From positions 18,044,179 to 18,108,178 of the forward strand of contig JBBMNZ010000002.1 in the NCBI GenBank assembly GCA_037954325.1: 64,000 nucleotides of DNA. The letters are read 5' to 3'. Origin of the DNA: Fistularia commersonii. Its lineage: Eukaryota; Chordata; Actinopteri; Syngnathiformes; Fistulariidae. Shown here piece by piece: positions 1 through 11,385 of the stretch. How positions within the stretch are numbered: position 1 is the stretch's first letter; each line of letters opens with the position of its first letter. The translations under genes and the position numbers were made by a program. The notes beneath the pieces are model-generated. The model did not search any database, had not been told where the DNA came from, and saw only the letters and a program-made list of their open reading frames with translations.

Positions 1-2091
1 TGAAAATTTGGCAAGTCTGTGCATTTAAAATTTGGTGATCATAATATCGGGTTAAATCTTTGATAAACGTTTCATTTTAAGCAATAACTTTTATTCACAA
101 GTTCCTTATATTTTTCAATTAAAACAACAGCCAAATCAAAGAAATCAGAGGCAGTTATTCAGTTATTGTGCAGCTTTAGGACAGGCCGGAGGGTCAACGA
201 GCAGCTCTGAATTATTCACAGGCACTTTCTCTAGGTTCCAAAACCCCTCCATTATCGTCTCATGGATGTGACCCGTTCACAAGAGACTGTCACATGACAC
301 CACCTGCCTAGACGAAATTGCTTAGGGGCCTCTTAGCATGCAGACAGCATGGGATCTACAATGTATTCACCCTGCACTGCCACTAAACTTACAACTCACA
401 GAATCAAAGCTTGATTATAGTTTTAGAGTAAAAATTAGTGGTGAGTATACAAACAAGCTAACTCCTTCTGTAAGGAGAAACAAATATAAAATGAGAGACA
501 TCTGAAAATTAATAAAGACAATAATATGAGGAAGAAAAAGATCTCACTGTCTGAATGAATTTAAATGAAAATATAATATATATTCAATTTATATTTTTAA
601 GTATCTGACTAACTGTTCTGATCCAGCTCATTCAAAGGTAAGAGTTACTGATAGAGAGACTCTATCAGTAACTCTTACTCTTGACAGAATACTATAAATG
701 AAAAACTGTAGGAAGACATTATATTTTATTATGGGTGAAGGGAGGAAAGTAAATCAACCATAGAATCACAATATTTTGTGTGGCAATATTATAATAATGG
801 ACAAACACAAAATATTAACCTTTTATAATAAGTTTTACAATTTTCAGTCAAATGTTCTGTTATCAGGCAAGACCATACAACATGTATGACAGGTTTAAGA
901 GTTGATGAGGCTGAGGTAAATGAGGTAGCTGCCAAAAACAAACAGGACTTTACACAGTTTTCAGGGGGCATTAATTGCAGAGGAAAAAGTAAATTTTTAA
1001 CTGCACCATGTGCCACTTCACTGAACATTGTTACGATACTGCATTGATGTCTTGGGAAAATTGACAGTATGGTATCACTATATCCATGGTGCTTTCTTTC
1101 CTCAGTTAAAAAAAAAAAAGTTACACCCATTACAGGACAAATTCCTAAAGCTGGAATTACATGAAAAAAAATTCTGTCTTATCACACTTTAAAAAGAGCT
1201 ATGCAGCATATAACTTGAGTTGGGTCAAAATCTACATAAGAGTTCTGAGTAACAAGGGCTGCTACAGAAGCAGCAAACTTTGGCACTCAGTGAATAATTT
1301 GACTATTAATATACCCGGACCATCTAACTGCTACTTTAACCATGTTTGTGCTTTCGTCCAAGATCATGATGATTTTTGTGGTGCACATTTGGTGTTTTGG
1401 AATAACTTCTGGTCTTTTAAGGTTTTATTTATTTGACTTTAATCTGACTGGTTAGCATAAGCAAAAAAAATTACTTCCCAATAGGAAAACAATGGTATCA
1501 TTAGTTCAAAGTGCTTTCCCCACTAATCATATTACTGTACTAGCTACATATATTTATGTTGTGGCAAATGAGTAAAAACCTGTAGGTAGTATACATTCCC
1601 CACCCTTAGGAAATTAGTGCTAGACAACACAACAATTTATCAATGTTGTTAGCTTTAGGCAACATATCTCCATGTCCTTTTTGAGATATCGCAACGTCTT
1701 GGTTTAGATGAATCAACTCGATAAAGGAAAGCATTGTGATTTACACTAACCTGTGCAAATGAATACTACTGAATCCTGATTTGATGGTTTAACATATGAT
1801 ACTATCTAAAATCAGATGGCCAAATTTATGTGACATTGGAAAGTATGTTATCTCTTCCAGGGAGAGGTACAGTAAATCTTTAGCTGACACACACAGTGCA
1901 TGCTGTACATGTAGTCTGATAATCGAGCTATTTTGGTGCAAAGATTCAGAGTTTCTGAGATCCGTCAGTGGAACTCAGAAACAAACAGCATGTAAAGTAT
2001 ATGGATACCAGCTGACATGTGTCCCCTTGATTTAAACACATTAGAATAAAACATGGAAAAGAGAAAAAACAAGACATCATAATTTACTCAC
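1..2091 (-). other. slk: SLK intron 2, partial
   Basis: Non-coding DNA on the 3' side of SLK exon 2; the intron runs off the left edge. The next kinase exon (the hinge, HRD loop and DFG part of the domain) was looked for on the minus strand and not seen, so it must lie outside the window. The stretch is AT-rich and contains a perfect 19-bp inverted repeat at 638-678, listed separately. The short open frames here show no recognisable protein and no splice-phase logic. Confidence 0.7.
638..678. repeat. Perfect 19-bp inverted repeat, 3-nt loop
   Basis: The left arm 638-656 (gtaagagttactgatagag) is exactly complementary to the right arm 660-678, with only 'aga' between them. Flanking bases do not extend the pairing. 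The stem is too short and the loop too tight for a typical pre-miRNA. It could be a foldback made by template switching, or the core of a miniature element. Confidence 0.85.
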
Positions 2092-2256
2092 CCAAAGTTT
2101 TCCTTCGAAATAAAAGGCATCCAGCAGTTTAACTATGTAATGATGGTTGCAGGAGGCCAGAATGTCTATTTCCACCATGTAGTCCTCCAATTCATCCTCT
2201 GTCTTAGTATCAATAACCTTTGCTGCAGCAAGAGTCCCGTTCTGTTTGTTCTGAGC
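2092..2256 (-). CDS. slk: SLK coding exon 2 (kinase N-lobe)
   Basis: On the minus strand, an acceptor ('...atag' then gctcagaac) and a donor (tgg then gtgagt) bound 165 nt, or 55 codons in phase 0-0, continuing directly from exon 1. The peptide starts AQNKQNGTLAAAKVIDTK and ends DAFYFEGKLW. It holds the VAIK-type lysine (residue 63 of the protein) and the C-helix segment EDYMVEIDIL, whose Glu should pair with that lysine. This is the N-lobe of a germinal-centre-kinase-family STE20 kinase, which phosphorylates ezrin-family and other cytoskeletal substrates and acts in apoptosis and cell motility (established for SLK). It is nearer to SLK than to STK10, judged together with exon 1. Confidence 0.93.
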
Positions 2257-2311
2257 CTATGGTAAAAATGACAAAAAAGAGTGGTATTATAAATATACTA
2301 TTTTAGTTAGA

Positions 2312-2700
2312 TAAGAAACTTTATTGATCCCCATGGGGGAAATTCTTTTGTCACAGCAGCATAACAGTTATAGCGTCAATAAATATGAATATAAATATAT
2401 AATCTAATGCAATAATAATAATAACATAAATAAAGAGACAATTAGAAGACAATCAGAAAATAGCAAAAGACATCCACAAATAGACAGCAGAGAGAGCAAC
2501 AACATCAAGCAGAAGAATGGACAAAACAATGGAAAAAAAAAAAAAAAGACTGTAAGAGTGAAAAAAAAGACAACCAAACTAAACAACAACATAAACAGAG
2601 TGACAATAGTAATGACAAAAATATAATTGTATTCAATTGTTAGAAAAACAACAAAGACAGGAAGAAAATGAATTGCGACAAAATCTGGTTTCATACATCA
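2312..2700 (+). repeat. Interspersed repeat fragment, 'ctttattgatcc' family
   Basis: The segment starts with agaaactttattgatcccc and 'gggggaaattc', a signature common in teleost dispersed repeats. It continues into A-rich degenerate sequence (cataaataaagagac and similar). The same lead-in, 'ccttattaatccc...ctgggaaa', recurs at about 24105 in the same orientation. The long minus-strand open frame over it is low-complexity and not a gene. The family is not assigned and the right boundary is approximate. Confidence 0.5.
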
Positions 2701-4352
2701 CTAAGATGTAGGGAAGATACTGTGATTGGACATCTGTCAACATTAATAATGTTTAGCAAAAATCCATTTCACTATCACAAACCATGGCTTCTGAAACTGG
2801 AAGCAAAACTCAAAAGGTTGCACCTGTTTTAATACTGAACGATTCATATAGACAAATTAAACATAAAATCTATCTATTCATATAAACAACAAAGGAAATG
2901 TATGGTTGAACAGATTCTGTCCTCTTCTAACAAAAGCTGTTTTCTGTGACGATTGTTCACTTCCTCCTTCTTATCCACACAACCCTTCTTCCTTCTCACT
3001 ATGAAATATACTTTCTGTGACATCAGATGTTGATTACAGTGGGAGGAATTCCTACATTAAAGTAAATGTATCAATACTTAATACACTTCTAACATGAAAT
3101 ATGCTACTTCCGTCAAAAGTCTGTGACACCTATTTTGTGTTTTTTGCTGTTAAGACTGATATGAAAAAGAAAAATTAAAAGCCCAACACTTTCTGTAATA
3201 CAGTAGTTAAGAAATCTCCAACTAAATTTGGTTTCAGTGTTTATAAAATCAAACACATCAGGGAGTGAGGGAAAATAATGTGAGGGTGTGTTAGGAACAA
3301 CTGCAGATATGTGTCAGCACCTATATTTACACAGTTCTAATCTGACACACACCCTGTCACTTTTCTTTGTACTAGATGCCATCAATATCAGTGTTTTGTC
3401 TCATTTTAAGTCATTTCAATAACTCTGGCTTTGTGATTGATTATATACACTAAATTACATAGCTTTTATGGCTGGCCCTTTCAGATGCAAATGGTACGCC
3501 ATTGTACTAATCAAAAAGTTTGGTGCAATCCGTTACTCTCTTTCACTCTTAACACTTGCTGGGGGGCATGCCACAGAAACGAGACATTAAAAAACCTGTG
3601 AAATGACTGACGGAATATATATTCTGTTTGTATGATAATATGACCAGAAGATGAGCACAAACCATTTAAAGTTACTGTGGGGTATTATATGAATGGTTTC
3701 TTGGTACCTGTTAGAAATGTTGTCGTTCCAGGAAAGGCACACCTACAGTAGCACACTGCACATGTTCAGATATTCAAATATAAACTAGTTTTGGATTTTT
3801 AAAAAGACTGAAATTCTTCTAAAACATTTCTTTTAAATTCTCTGTTTTGAATTTTGTATGGAAGTAACAAGGGAAACAGCTCAGGACAAGAGCTGGAACA
3901 GCCTCAAGTTTTAGCTGCACCTGCTATTTGAGTATTTATTCAGTTTATCAATGTCTGCTGATCTCTTGAGTAATCTTGACAGTCCTAGCATGGCGATTGA
4001 AATATCACAGTTCCAAGTAAAGGACATGCTAAGTCATCTTTACCACCTTTACCAATGTGGCGAGGCCTCCCTCAAAAGCTCACAAGATGGAAATGCCCTG
4101 AACTGAGAGAGTGCAGCTAGCAATTACGTTTGACATGTGTCAACAAAACGTGGTACACAACAGGAATAAACTAAAGAGTGCGAATTTGACGAGAAAAGGG
4201 ATTCCTCAAAAGCTGGTCAGAAGGGTTTGGCCCTAGCGAGGGGGGTCGTTACTGGTTTCCTTTTTAACTTATTAGGGCGAGCAACAACATCAGCACAATA
4301 AAACCTGGGTCCCTTCAAAATTGGCTTAGCGAATCCCACGTCGAGCTTCATT

Positions 4353-4373
4353 TATATATATATATATATATAT
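4353..4373. repeat. (TA)n microsatellite at the SLK intron 1 donor
   Basis: Alternating TA for about 20 bp. On the minus strand the donor reads gtaaa and then enters the repeat directly, so the repeat begins within the donor-flanking positions of the intron. Confidence 0.9.
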
Positions 4374-4377
4374 TTAC

Positions 4378-4527
4378 CTTGTAGACTTTTCCAAACGCTC
4401 CATCTCCAAGTTCTCCGATGACCTCCCAGATATCCTCCGGGTTAACGTCTCTATGTACATGTTCGTACTGCTTCTTCTTCTTATCGGGCCCGAGCTTGAA
4501 AATCTTCCGTAAATTGAAAAACGACAT
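4378..4527 (-). CDS. slk: SLK coding exon 1 (start of kinase)
   Basis: On the minus strand, ATG at 4527-4525 opens 50 codons ending in aag and then the donor gtaaat. The peptide begins MSFFNLRKIFKLGPDKKKK and ends GELGDGAFGKVYK. That is the basic N-terminal leader and the glycine-rich ATP loop (residues about 38-46) of SLK. STK10/LOK starts differently (MAFANFRRI-type, from memory of the family), and the KKKKQYEHV block favours SLK. The next exon joins in phase 0 to give a continuous 105-residue N-terminus. The gene is divergent from SH3PXD2A, the same relative orientation as in human. Only the 5' part of the gene is in this window. Confidence 0.95.
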
Positions 4528-5300
4528 TTTCCCCCCCTTTTTTTTACGGATGTAACTAACAGCGGTGTCGAGGCAGCTTCGGGCTATTTACGCCTAGAAA
4601 TGTAGCGGTTCTTCCAGACGCGAAGCTCGGTTAGCTATAGAAAAAACAACGGGCAACATGAAGGCAACGACTTGTTCACGTCGCCATTCCGCTGTGATAA
4701 TGATAATTATAAATCCTCACGACGCAGGTTAATCACAATATCATAGCTAGCTATGTCCACAGGACGCTGGGAAAGAACGCGAGAGACCGAGAGGAGTTCC
4801 GCAGAGGTTGTGGTTTCCGTTCTTAAGCGACCGGGATGAAATGTTACAACAAATAGCGTTACCGACCATAACATTCACGTCAACGCACTGGTATTCGGCG
4901 TGTAACGTTACCAGAAGAACGGTCAGTCAGAGGACCGACCCCATGTCGCGCCTCGATTAGCTGACCACACTGAAGTTGGCAGCATCAAATTAGCTAACAA
5001 TCGACTTCGCATTTCCGTTATAACCTTCCAGAATAAAAGCTCGCTCAAGAAGCATTACGTTTAAAGCGGGGGGCAAATGGCATCGTTAATGTTCCTGAAG
5101 AACCTAATGTCGTTTTCGAAATACGTCGAATTTTATTTGGCGATCGTGGGAAGCTGTGAAATCAGGAAATCATCGTCTTTTTTCACTGATTTGCCTCTGT
5201 GATGGCGCGGCAAATACGCGAACACTGTGATGCTGTGATTCCGCTGTGTGACGTCGCGTACTGAAAATATCCGTCCATCTGTTCGATGGAGGGCAATTAC
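4528..5300 (-). promoter_or_regulatory. slk: SLK 5'UTR and probable CpG-rich promoter
   Basis: Immediately upstream of the SLK ATG the composition shifts. CpG dinucleotides become frequent (gacgcgaagctcg, aacgcgagagaccgag, gatggcgcggcaaatacgcg), unlike the surrounding AT-rich DNA. A full CRE-like TGACGTCG sits at 5249-5256. There is no TATA box at an obvious spacing. This fits a CpG-type housekeeping promoter for a broadly expressed kinase. The transcription start is not fixed by sequence alone, and the interval may also serve the divergent gene. Confidence 0.5.
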
Positions 5301-6186
5301 AACACAGACATAAGCATTATTGCCTTACGGAGAGAGGGGTTTCCGCTGTGAACTTGTCTAGCTTTACGGAGCTTATTAGCCGTGTTGGTTTCCTGCTTCT
5401 CTCGCCGGACGTATGTATGGGCAGGACAAGCTCAGCCCCCAGCCTTGACCACGCATGCTTCTTGTGTTCCTGTTACCATGAAGGGGTTGGGATGGGCAGA
5501 AAACGTTTCTCAATCCAGTTCCTGTTCCAGTTCCACTTTGTGCCGTCAATTTCCTGCAGAAACGGATGATGCAACGTCACATTTTGCAGTTTAAAACCAC
5601 AAAACGTCACATGCGGCGCGTTTCTTACCCTAAAGTAAAAAGGAAAACTTATTTCAGTTCACTATAAAAAATACTGAGCTACTGGTATATATTCCCTTTA
5701 GACATTCAGACACTTCTGCAGGTATTTGGGAGGTTTTGATTGCAATTATGAAAAATGTTATAAACGTGATTGTCTTGTACTCATATTGCAGCCATTTCCG
5801 TTCTCTATGATCAGTGATGTGGATGTAGGTTTTTATGTAGAATCCTATATTTCCCTTTGTAGATCAACTTCTATATTACTCTTCCTTCCAAAAAAAAAAA
5901 AAAAAATCGGATCCAACTACCCAAGAGTTGAGAATTCGCAACAGGTACAAACTGGGCAGGAAATCACTTGCATTTTTTTTAAATGAAACTGTTGAACTGT
6001 ATCTTCTTTATCAAGAGATTTTTGCAGTCAAACCTCGGCCCAATAGTCACTAAGCACAATAAAGCCTACAGCAAAAGTATGAAGTGCAACACCATATAAG
6101 ACACCTGTAATTTATACTGAATTATTTATATATGTATGTATGCATGTATGTATGCATGTATGTATGTATGTATGTATGTATGTATG

Positions 6187-6270
<84 letters not shown>

Positions 6271-6955
6271 ATCTCAGTCACTAGGGGTTACAGCGTCCTC
6301 TTGTGGAGACATACCGAGTAATGTAGACCCCCGTTCACAGCAAGAGGGAGCAGACAAACTGTCTTTTATATACAGTTATAACAAACATTCGGTGGTTAAA
6401 AGTACACAATCAAGATGCAAATAAAGCCGGATGTTTCTTGGTTTAGGCCTGTTGAGTCTAGAAGACAACTGCCCAAGCGCTGACTTTACTTCGGTTTAAT
6501 AATAACAATAGGTTACACTTTCACAAGTTGGATGTTTTTAATTCACAATTTTCAAATCAAAATCGCTGTTTTAGCTACGGGTGAGGGTGGGTAGGTTGAA
6601 ACTACACAGCTCACTCGAACAAAAGTGACTTAATATGAGGAAGGTCCATTGTGACCTCCCTCTTCTTCATCCCAGCACCTCGGCCCAGCCCGGGACCGCC
6701 CTCCGCGTTTTCGTCCAGTTTCTCCCCTGTCCCGTACTTTGTTACGCAGGTCCAACCCCTTTTGGGGGAGGAGAGGACGGATTAAACGCCAGTTTCTTTC
6801 CTTTTCTCCCTCTTTCCTTTTTTTTAATTAGGCTGTCATGTTTCACGAGGAGTTCATAAGTCTTCAAACCGCCTGACACCGTTATACTACAGATGCACCC
6901 GATGCCAAGAGCCTTTAAAAAAACAACAATAACTTAATCCACATTCTTGCTTTTT
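5301..6955. other. Intergenic interval between SLK and SH3PXD2A
   Basis: No gene was recognised. The stretch holds short unrelated open frames, an A-run near 5889-5906, a compound tetranucleotide microsatellite at 6129-6270, and a GC-richer patch at about 6650-6790. In human the STN1 gene lies between these two genes. No STN1-like coding sequence was seen here. Confidence 0.6.
6129..6270. repeat. Compound microsatellite (ATGT)n-(TATC)n
   Basis: A run of tatg/catg tetranucleotides (about 6129-6187) passes into an uninterrupted run of tatc units to 6270. Open frames across it are repeat translations (YLSI units) and are not genes. Confidence 0.98.
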
Positions 6956-7072
6956 TGACGTTACAAATCAGCCCTCCTCTGGGGTTTAAATACATGATCT
7001 TGTTTTCATGGCAAAGCATCCTGTGTGTTTCTAGTGCGCCTTACTAACTCCGCGGTGAAAACAACTCTCAAG
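6956..7072 (+). promoter_or_regulatory. sh3pxd2a: Candidate SH3PXD2A promoter / 5'UTR
   Basis: Upstream of the start codon lie a CRE-like TGACGTTA (6956-6963) and a TATA-like tttaaata (6985-6992), the latter about 80 bp before the ATG. The reading frame of exon 1 is open back to a TGA at 6995-6997 but contains no earlier in-frame ATG. Two out-of-frame ATGs (6994 and 7008) would be upstream starts if transcription begins further 5'. The element calls are by eye. Confidence 0.35.
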
Positions 7073-7144
7073 ATGCAGCTGCGGACGGTCCTCGACGTGA
7101 ACGTCGTGGATGTACAGAAGAGGAGGAACCCCTCCAAACATTAC
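7073..7144 (+). CDS. sh3pxd2a: SH3PXD2A coding exon 1
   Basis: 24 codons, MQLRTVLD to RRNPSKHY, phase 0, donor gtaagt. It opens the PX domain (first beta strand and the VVDVQKRRNPSKHY block). The first eight residues differ most from human; the rest is near-identical. ATG context is A at -3 and C at +4. Confidence 0.95.
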
Positions 7145-10100
7145 GTAAGTTTTCTCTCACTTGTGCGTTTCTATTTTATTAACTCCGTAATATTTGTTTA
7201 TACCGACCGCATGGCTCTATAAGACAATGTAACACGCCAAGGCTCAAAACTGTAAGAACGGCGTCCCTTGCCTCCACCCTTATTCCCCAAGCGCCACCAG
7301 AAAGGATGTTTACTTGATCCAACTGACTAAAAGGTTTCTTAAATCACATTTCATCACCGAGTCAACGCTTCATTTTTAATTCCTTACTTTCTGTAACCTT
7401 CTTTGTACTATGGTTTTATGCTTATGATCATACTCTAACATAGTAAATACAGTATCGAAGTAACAAATTATCTAACCAGCTCTTTGGATAGATTGCTTAT
7501 AAAATCTGGGAAAAGAAAACCTCTTGTGTGATTATTCATATAAAATGTCTCAAGTTTAGGTTTAAACTATCTGACTAAAAGTCCAAAATCTAGTATTTAA
7601 GGTCTATCATGTCAGACAAGATAGAAGATAAAAATCTTGACATTCGAGCAGCTGCAATTAAGGAATGTTTGGAATCCTTGCTTGGAATAAAAATTCGGAA
7701 CGTCTAAACCATCATGAAATTAATCATGTCAGTTCTAGAATGCCGTAAGTGTGATTCTGAGTAAGAGCCTTTCAGTCCTCCCTATGATACAGCTTCTTAT
7801 TTACCTCAAGAGGTGAAAATGAATCACTGGAGACTGAGGGAGCAGCTCCCCTCCCATCTACATGATTACTCTTGCAAAACTGAAGATGAATGTCATTCTG
7901 GTTGTTTTCCCCACAATTTTACTCCTTTAGTCACACCCTAAAGCTTGTGACTGCAGGTCAGCATTGGAACATAAACTGAGAATCACTTCCTCACCACCAG
8001 CCATAAAGTTCACCAGATTGCAGGACTTGAAGGACTGGTCGAAATGCATGCCCCATCTGGTGTGGATTCAGTTTTCCTATATCCTGAGTGACAGCGCTGA
8101 CGCGGGACGATGTGGCTGAGACAAAGTTAAACCCCTCTCATTACATCAGAAAGTTCTTGCCGGCACGGTTAAAACATTCCAGATTAGGTCCAGCTGTGTG
8201 GCAGATCTCCCAGCTTTACACTTTATTTTACCCGTACCTCGTGAACAAGACTCAAACGCACTTGAACTCTATTGCCATGCTTTCATCTTGAAGCTGCAGT
8301 TCTGAACATTTGCTATCAAGCTAAACTCATCTGGAGACAAAGTCAGTGACTGATTCATTTTCTGTGGCCTTCACTTACTGCATATTTCATCCCCTAACTG
8401 CTGTTTTTTTCTTTCAAGGTTCAAATAGAAATGTAAATCACACGACACTAACTTATCAGTTTAGGATTCACAGCATTTTCTGCACATCCCTTATCTTCCA
8501 TCTGTCTTTTTGTTATTCTTGCTACAGTTTGGAGAGGCTGACATCCAAATACAGTAACCTTGTGATAAGGAATCAGATTTTTCACATTAGGAAAACCATG
8601 ATTAGCAATTCCACTATCTGCATTCTTACAATGATAGGTGAAACATGCATTGCTGTCTGTTTGGTAATCTCTAATTTTTGGCATATTGTGGCGTGATTAT
8701 TTTTCCAAAATCAGTTCACTGACTTTTAAAATCTTGGAAAAAACTGTTGTGTGGATTGTTATCCTTAAATCTACAAAACCATAAACTATGATTTTTCCAT
8801 ACTCTGGATGCTGTGAAGTATGTTAATAATTAATAAAGAAATCATTAATATCATTGTGATAGCTTTTTGGCCCATATTGTGCTTCTTTATGTCGTCTACT
8901 TTGCCTGGTTTAAATGTGAACTAGTGAACTGACTGATAAACTGAAGAGAAACAAGCAAATCCCATTGGCACTTGTTTGGAGAATACTATCGATCTTTATC
9001 AAGCATAATTAGATCTAGCCATCTTTTTGAACTAAAGGCATTTAATGAAAATATTCCAAGAGAGATAAATTCCTTTATATCTGAAATTCGAATAGGGGCA
9101 AAAATATAGGCAATGAAGACATCTCTTATCTTACACAACACATTCTCATGATGAGAAAATATGAACACTGAGTCATTGAATGTTAATTTTCCCTTTTTTG
9201 CAATTTTGATAACGTCTAGATATTGAGCTATGCTGGATGGGAGTAAGGAAGTAGAAAATTAATCTTTCAATGCAAGATCCCAACTTGGACTCAAGAAACA
9301 TTCTTATACAACACTAGCAATCTCAAATATTGAGTCATAAACTTTTAAGACAAGGAATCATCTTGAAATGACGTGCCCTTTTGAACCACATGGGAAGTTC
9401 ATATAGAAACATTCAAATGTATTTTAATATGCATCTTTTATCCTTGTGCTTTAAAAAATATACACTGGTAAATACTCCATTAGGTTCCTTTTTGGTTTGT
9501 AATAGTATTTAGATGTATTCTAACTGTTATTTTGTATTTTAACTGTTTTTATCCACATTTAAATACATGGTCAGACAGACATTCATTTCCTCCCCAAGGA
9601 TGAATGTCATCTATCACCACCATCACATTAAAACATGAGCATCACTTTCCTTTTCAGTTTCACATGCATCACATTGTAGAATTTATAGAATGGGCATTAC
9701 ATCACACACATCTGGTTCTCAGAATTTTGAAAATAAAAACAAAAAAACACACTGTAAACAAACTAGAATCAACTTACTCTTCAGTGTATCTCCATGAACA
9801 GTAACAAAGTAGTAGAAACCATTGCTCCTGCGAAATAGAAATAAAAATACAACTCCGAGGATCAAAAGACCAGAGGAAGGAAAATCAAGACAAATAAGAA
9901 GCTCTGCAAAGAATTAGAATAAAGAATCAGTCATTTGTATTTTAGTGAGGAATACTTTCTGTGTTGAACTTTGACTCACTTTTACACAGCGTATTTATAC
10001 AAGTGCTCAACTGCAAAGATGCACAGAAGTGATTTCTGTTAGCCTTTTATACATTTCCAGCATCTTAACAAAGACTGCGCTGGATAGAGATACAATCTCT

Positions 10101-11338
10101 GCATTTTCTCTTCTTTTTACAGAGAAGTTAAAAGCCTCAGAAACATGAACTGGAAGATATGATTAAAACATCCATCAGTCAACTGTGCCAAGGTGGCACA
10201 TTCCCCCAAGAAACCACATTATTCAAATCATTTTTGCTTTTAGATGACCTTGATGGTGATAAAAAATGGTGATAAAAAAGGAGGCCATTTGGTTTGCTGA
10301 AATCAGAAAAAATATATTGGTAGAGAAACAAAGCATGGCATAAATCAAAGTATGCGACATCAGGGAAGTTGTAACTGTTGTAATACAGATTTTTGTTATG
10401 TGTATCGTCTTTGCAGCCTGCTGAATAACTTCCGTGCACAGCAGCATGGCTGTTCTCCACTGTATAGAACCACTGTATGTAGAACAAGCATCCGACTGTC
10501 ACTCCAACTCATCAGTATTGGGATGGAAAGAATTGCATGTTTGAAATGGAGCCAGACATTATGGCTATGAATCACTAAATGCACAAGTTAGTGCTGTTTA
10601 AAGAGTTTTCAAGCACTGACAGGTAAATTTAGTGTAACAAAAGACCGTAAGAAATAAAGAAAAAATTGAAATTTAATTGAATAAAGAAAATGTCCACAAG
10701 AAAAGTGGACAAATCTTGTATGATGAGATGCTACACAAAGAGACAAAGTGTGTATGACATAATTTTTCCATCCATGAATTTTCCTATTTTGGCTGTGTTT
10801 TGATGTTGGGGTGGAGAATCACATCTTAATCATCATGCTGCTTTGAAGAGACTGGTCACTCACAAGGAGCAGTAGCTATGAATCCCACATTGACCCTATT
10901 GCTTCCTTTACTTGTGTATATCATCTTAGTTTGAACAATTATTTGAGTATTAGAATTACAAATGCTTGCTGTCAGTCCACAGGCACATAGCAGTAGTCTT
11001 CATTCTGCTCTTCTGAACGTCATCACTGAGGGATTTTAGACTCGCCCTTCATAAATAAGCAGATATGTATGACTAAATCCCATTAAACGGGTCAAAGATC
11101 TAATTCAGAACAGTTTCCTCCAGTTGCACTGATCACCATTCATTGTCTCTAGATGATGTGGACTCACTACTGTTTTCTCTAATGATAGTGCCACTACAAA
11201 GTTCAGAGACATTTCATATGCTCTTACTTTTCTAAGAGAAATTAAGCACTATCTTCTGGTGGCATATTTGGCAAAAAACAAAAAAACAAAAAAAAATAAA
11301 AAAATAAAAATGTATATAGATATACATATATGTACGTG

Positions 11339-11385
<47 letters not shown>

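Larger units (their letters stand above)
2257..4377 (-). other. slk: SLK intron 1
   Basis: A 2.1-kb AT-rich intron between the first two SLK coding exons. It contains an interspersed-repeat fragment (about 2310-2700) and a (TA)n run next to the donor. No other coding signal was seen. Confidence 0.85.

Noticed and set aside
2404..2694. 96-codon minus-strand open frame
   Set aside because: It is a low-complexity translation of an A-rich repeat.
4378..4527. Identification of the kinase as STK10/LOK
   Set aside because: The leader MSFFNLRKIFKLG and the KKKKQYEHV block match the SLK start. STK10 begins with a different leader.
6136..6424. Two open frames with YLSI repeats
   Set aside because: Direct translation of the tetranucleotide microsatellite.
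8346..8696. 116-codon plus-strand open frame in intron 1
   Set aside because: No family, no splice logic, and composition typical of AT-rich intron.
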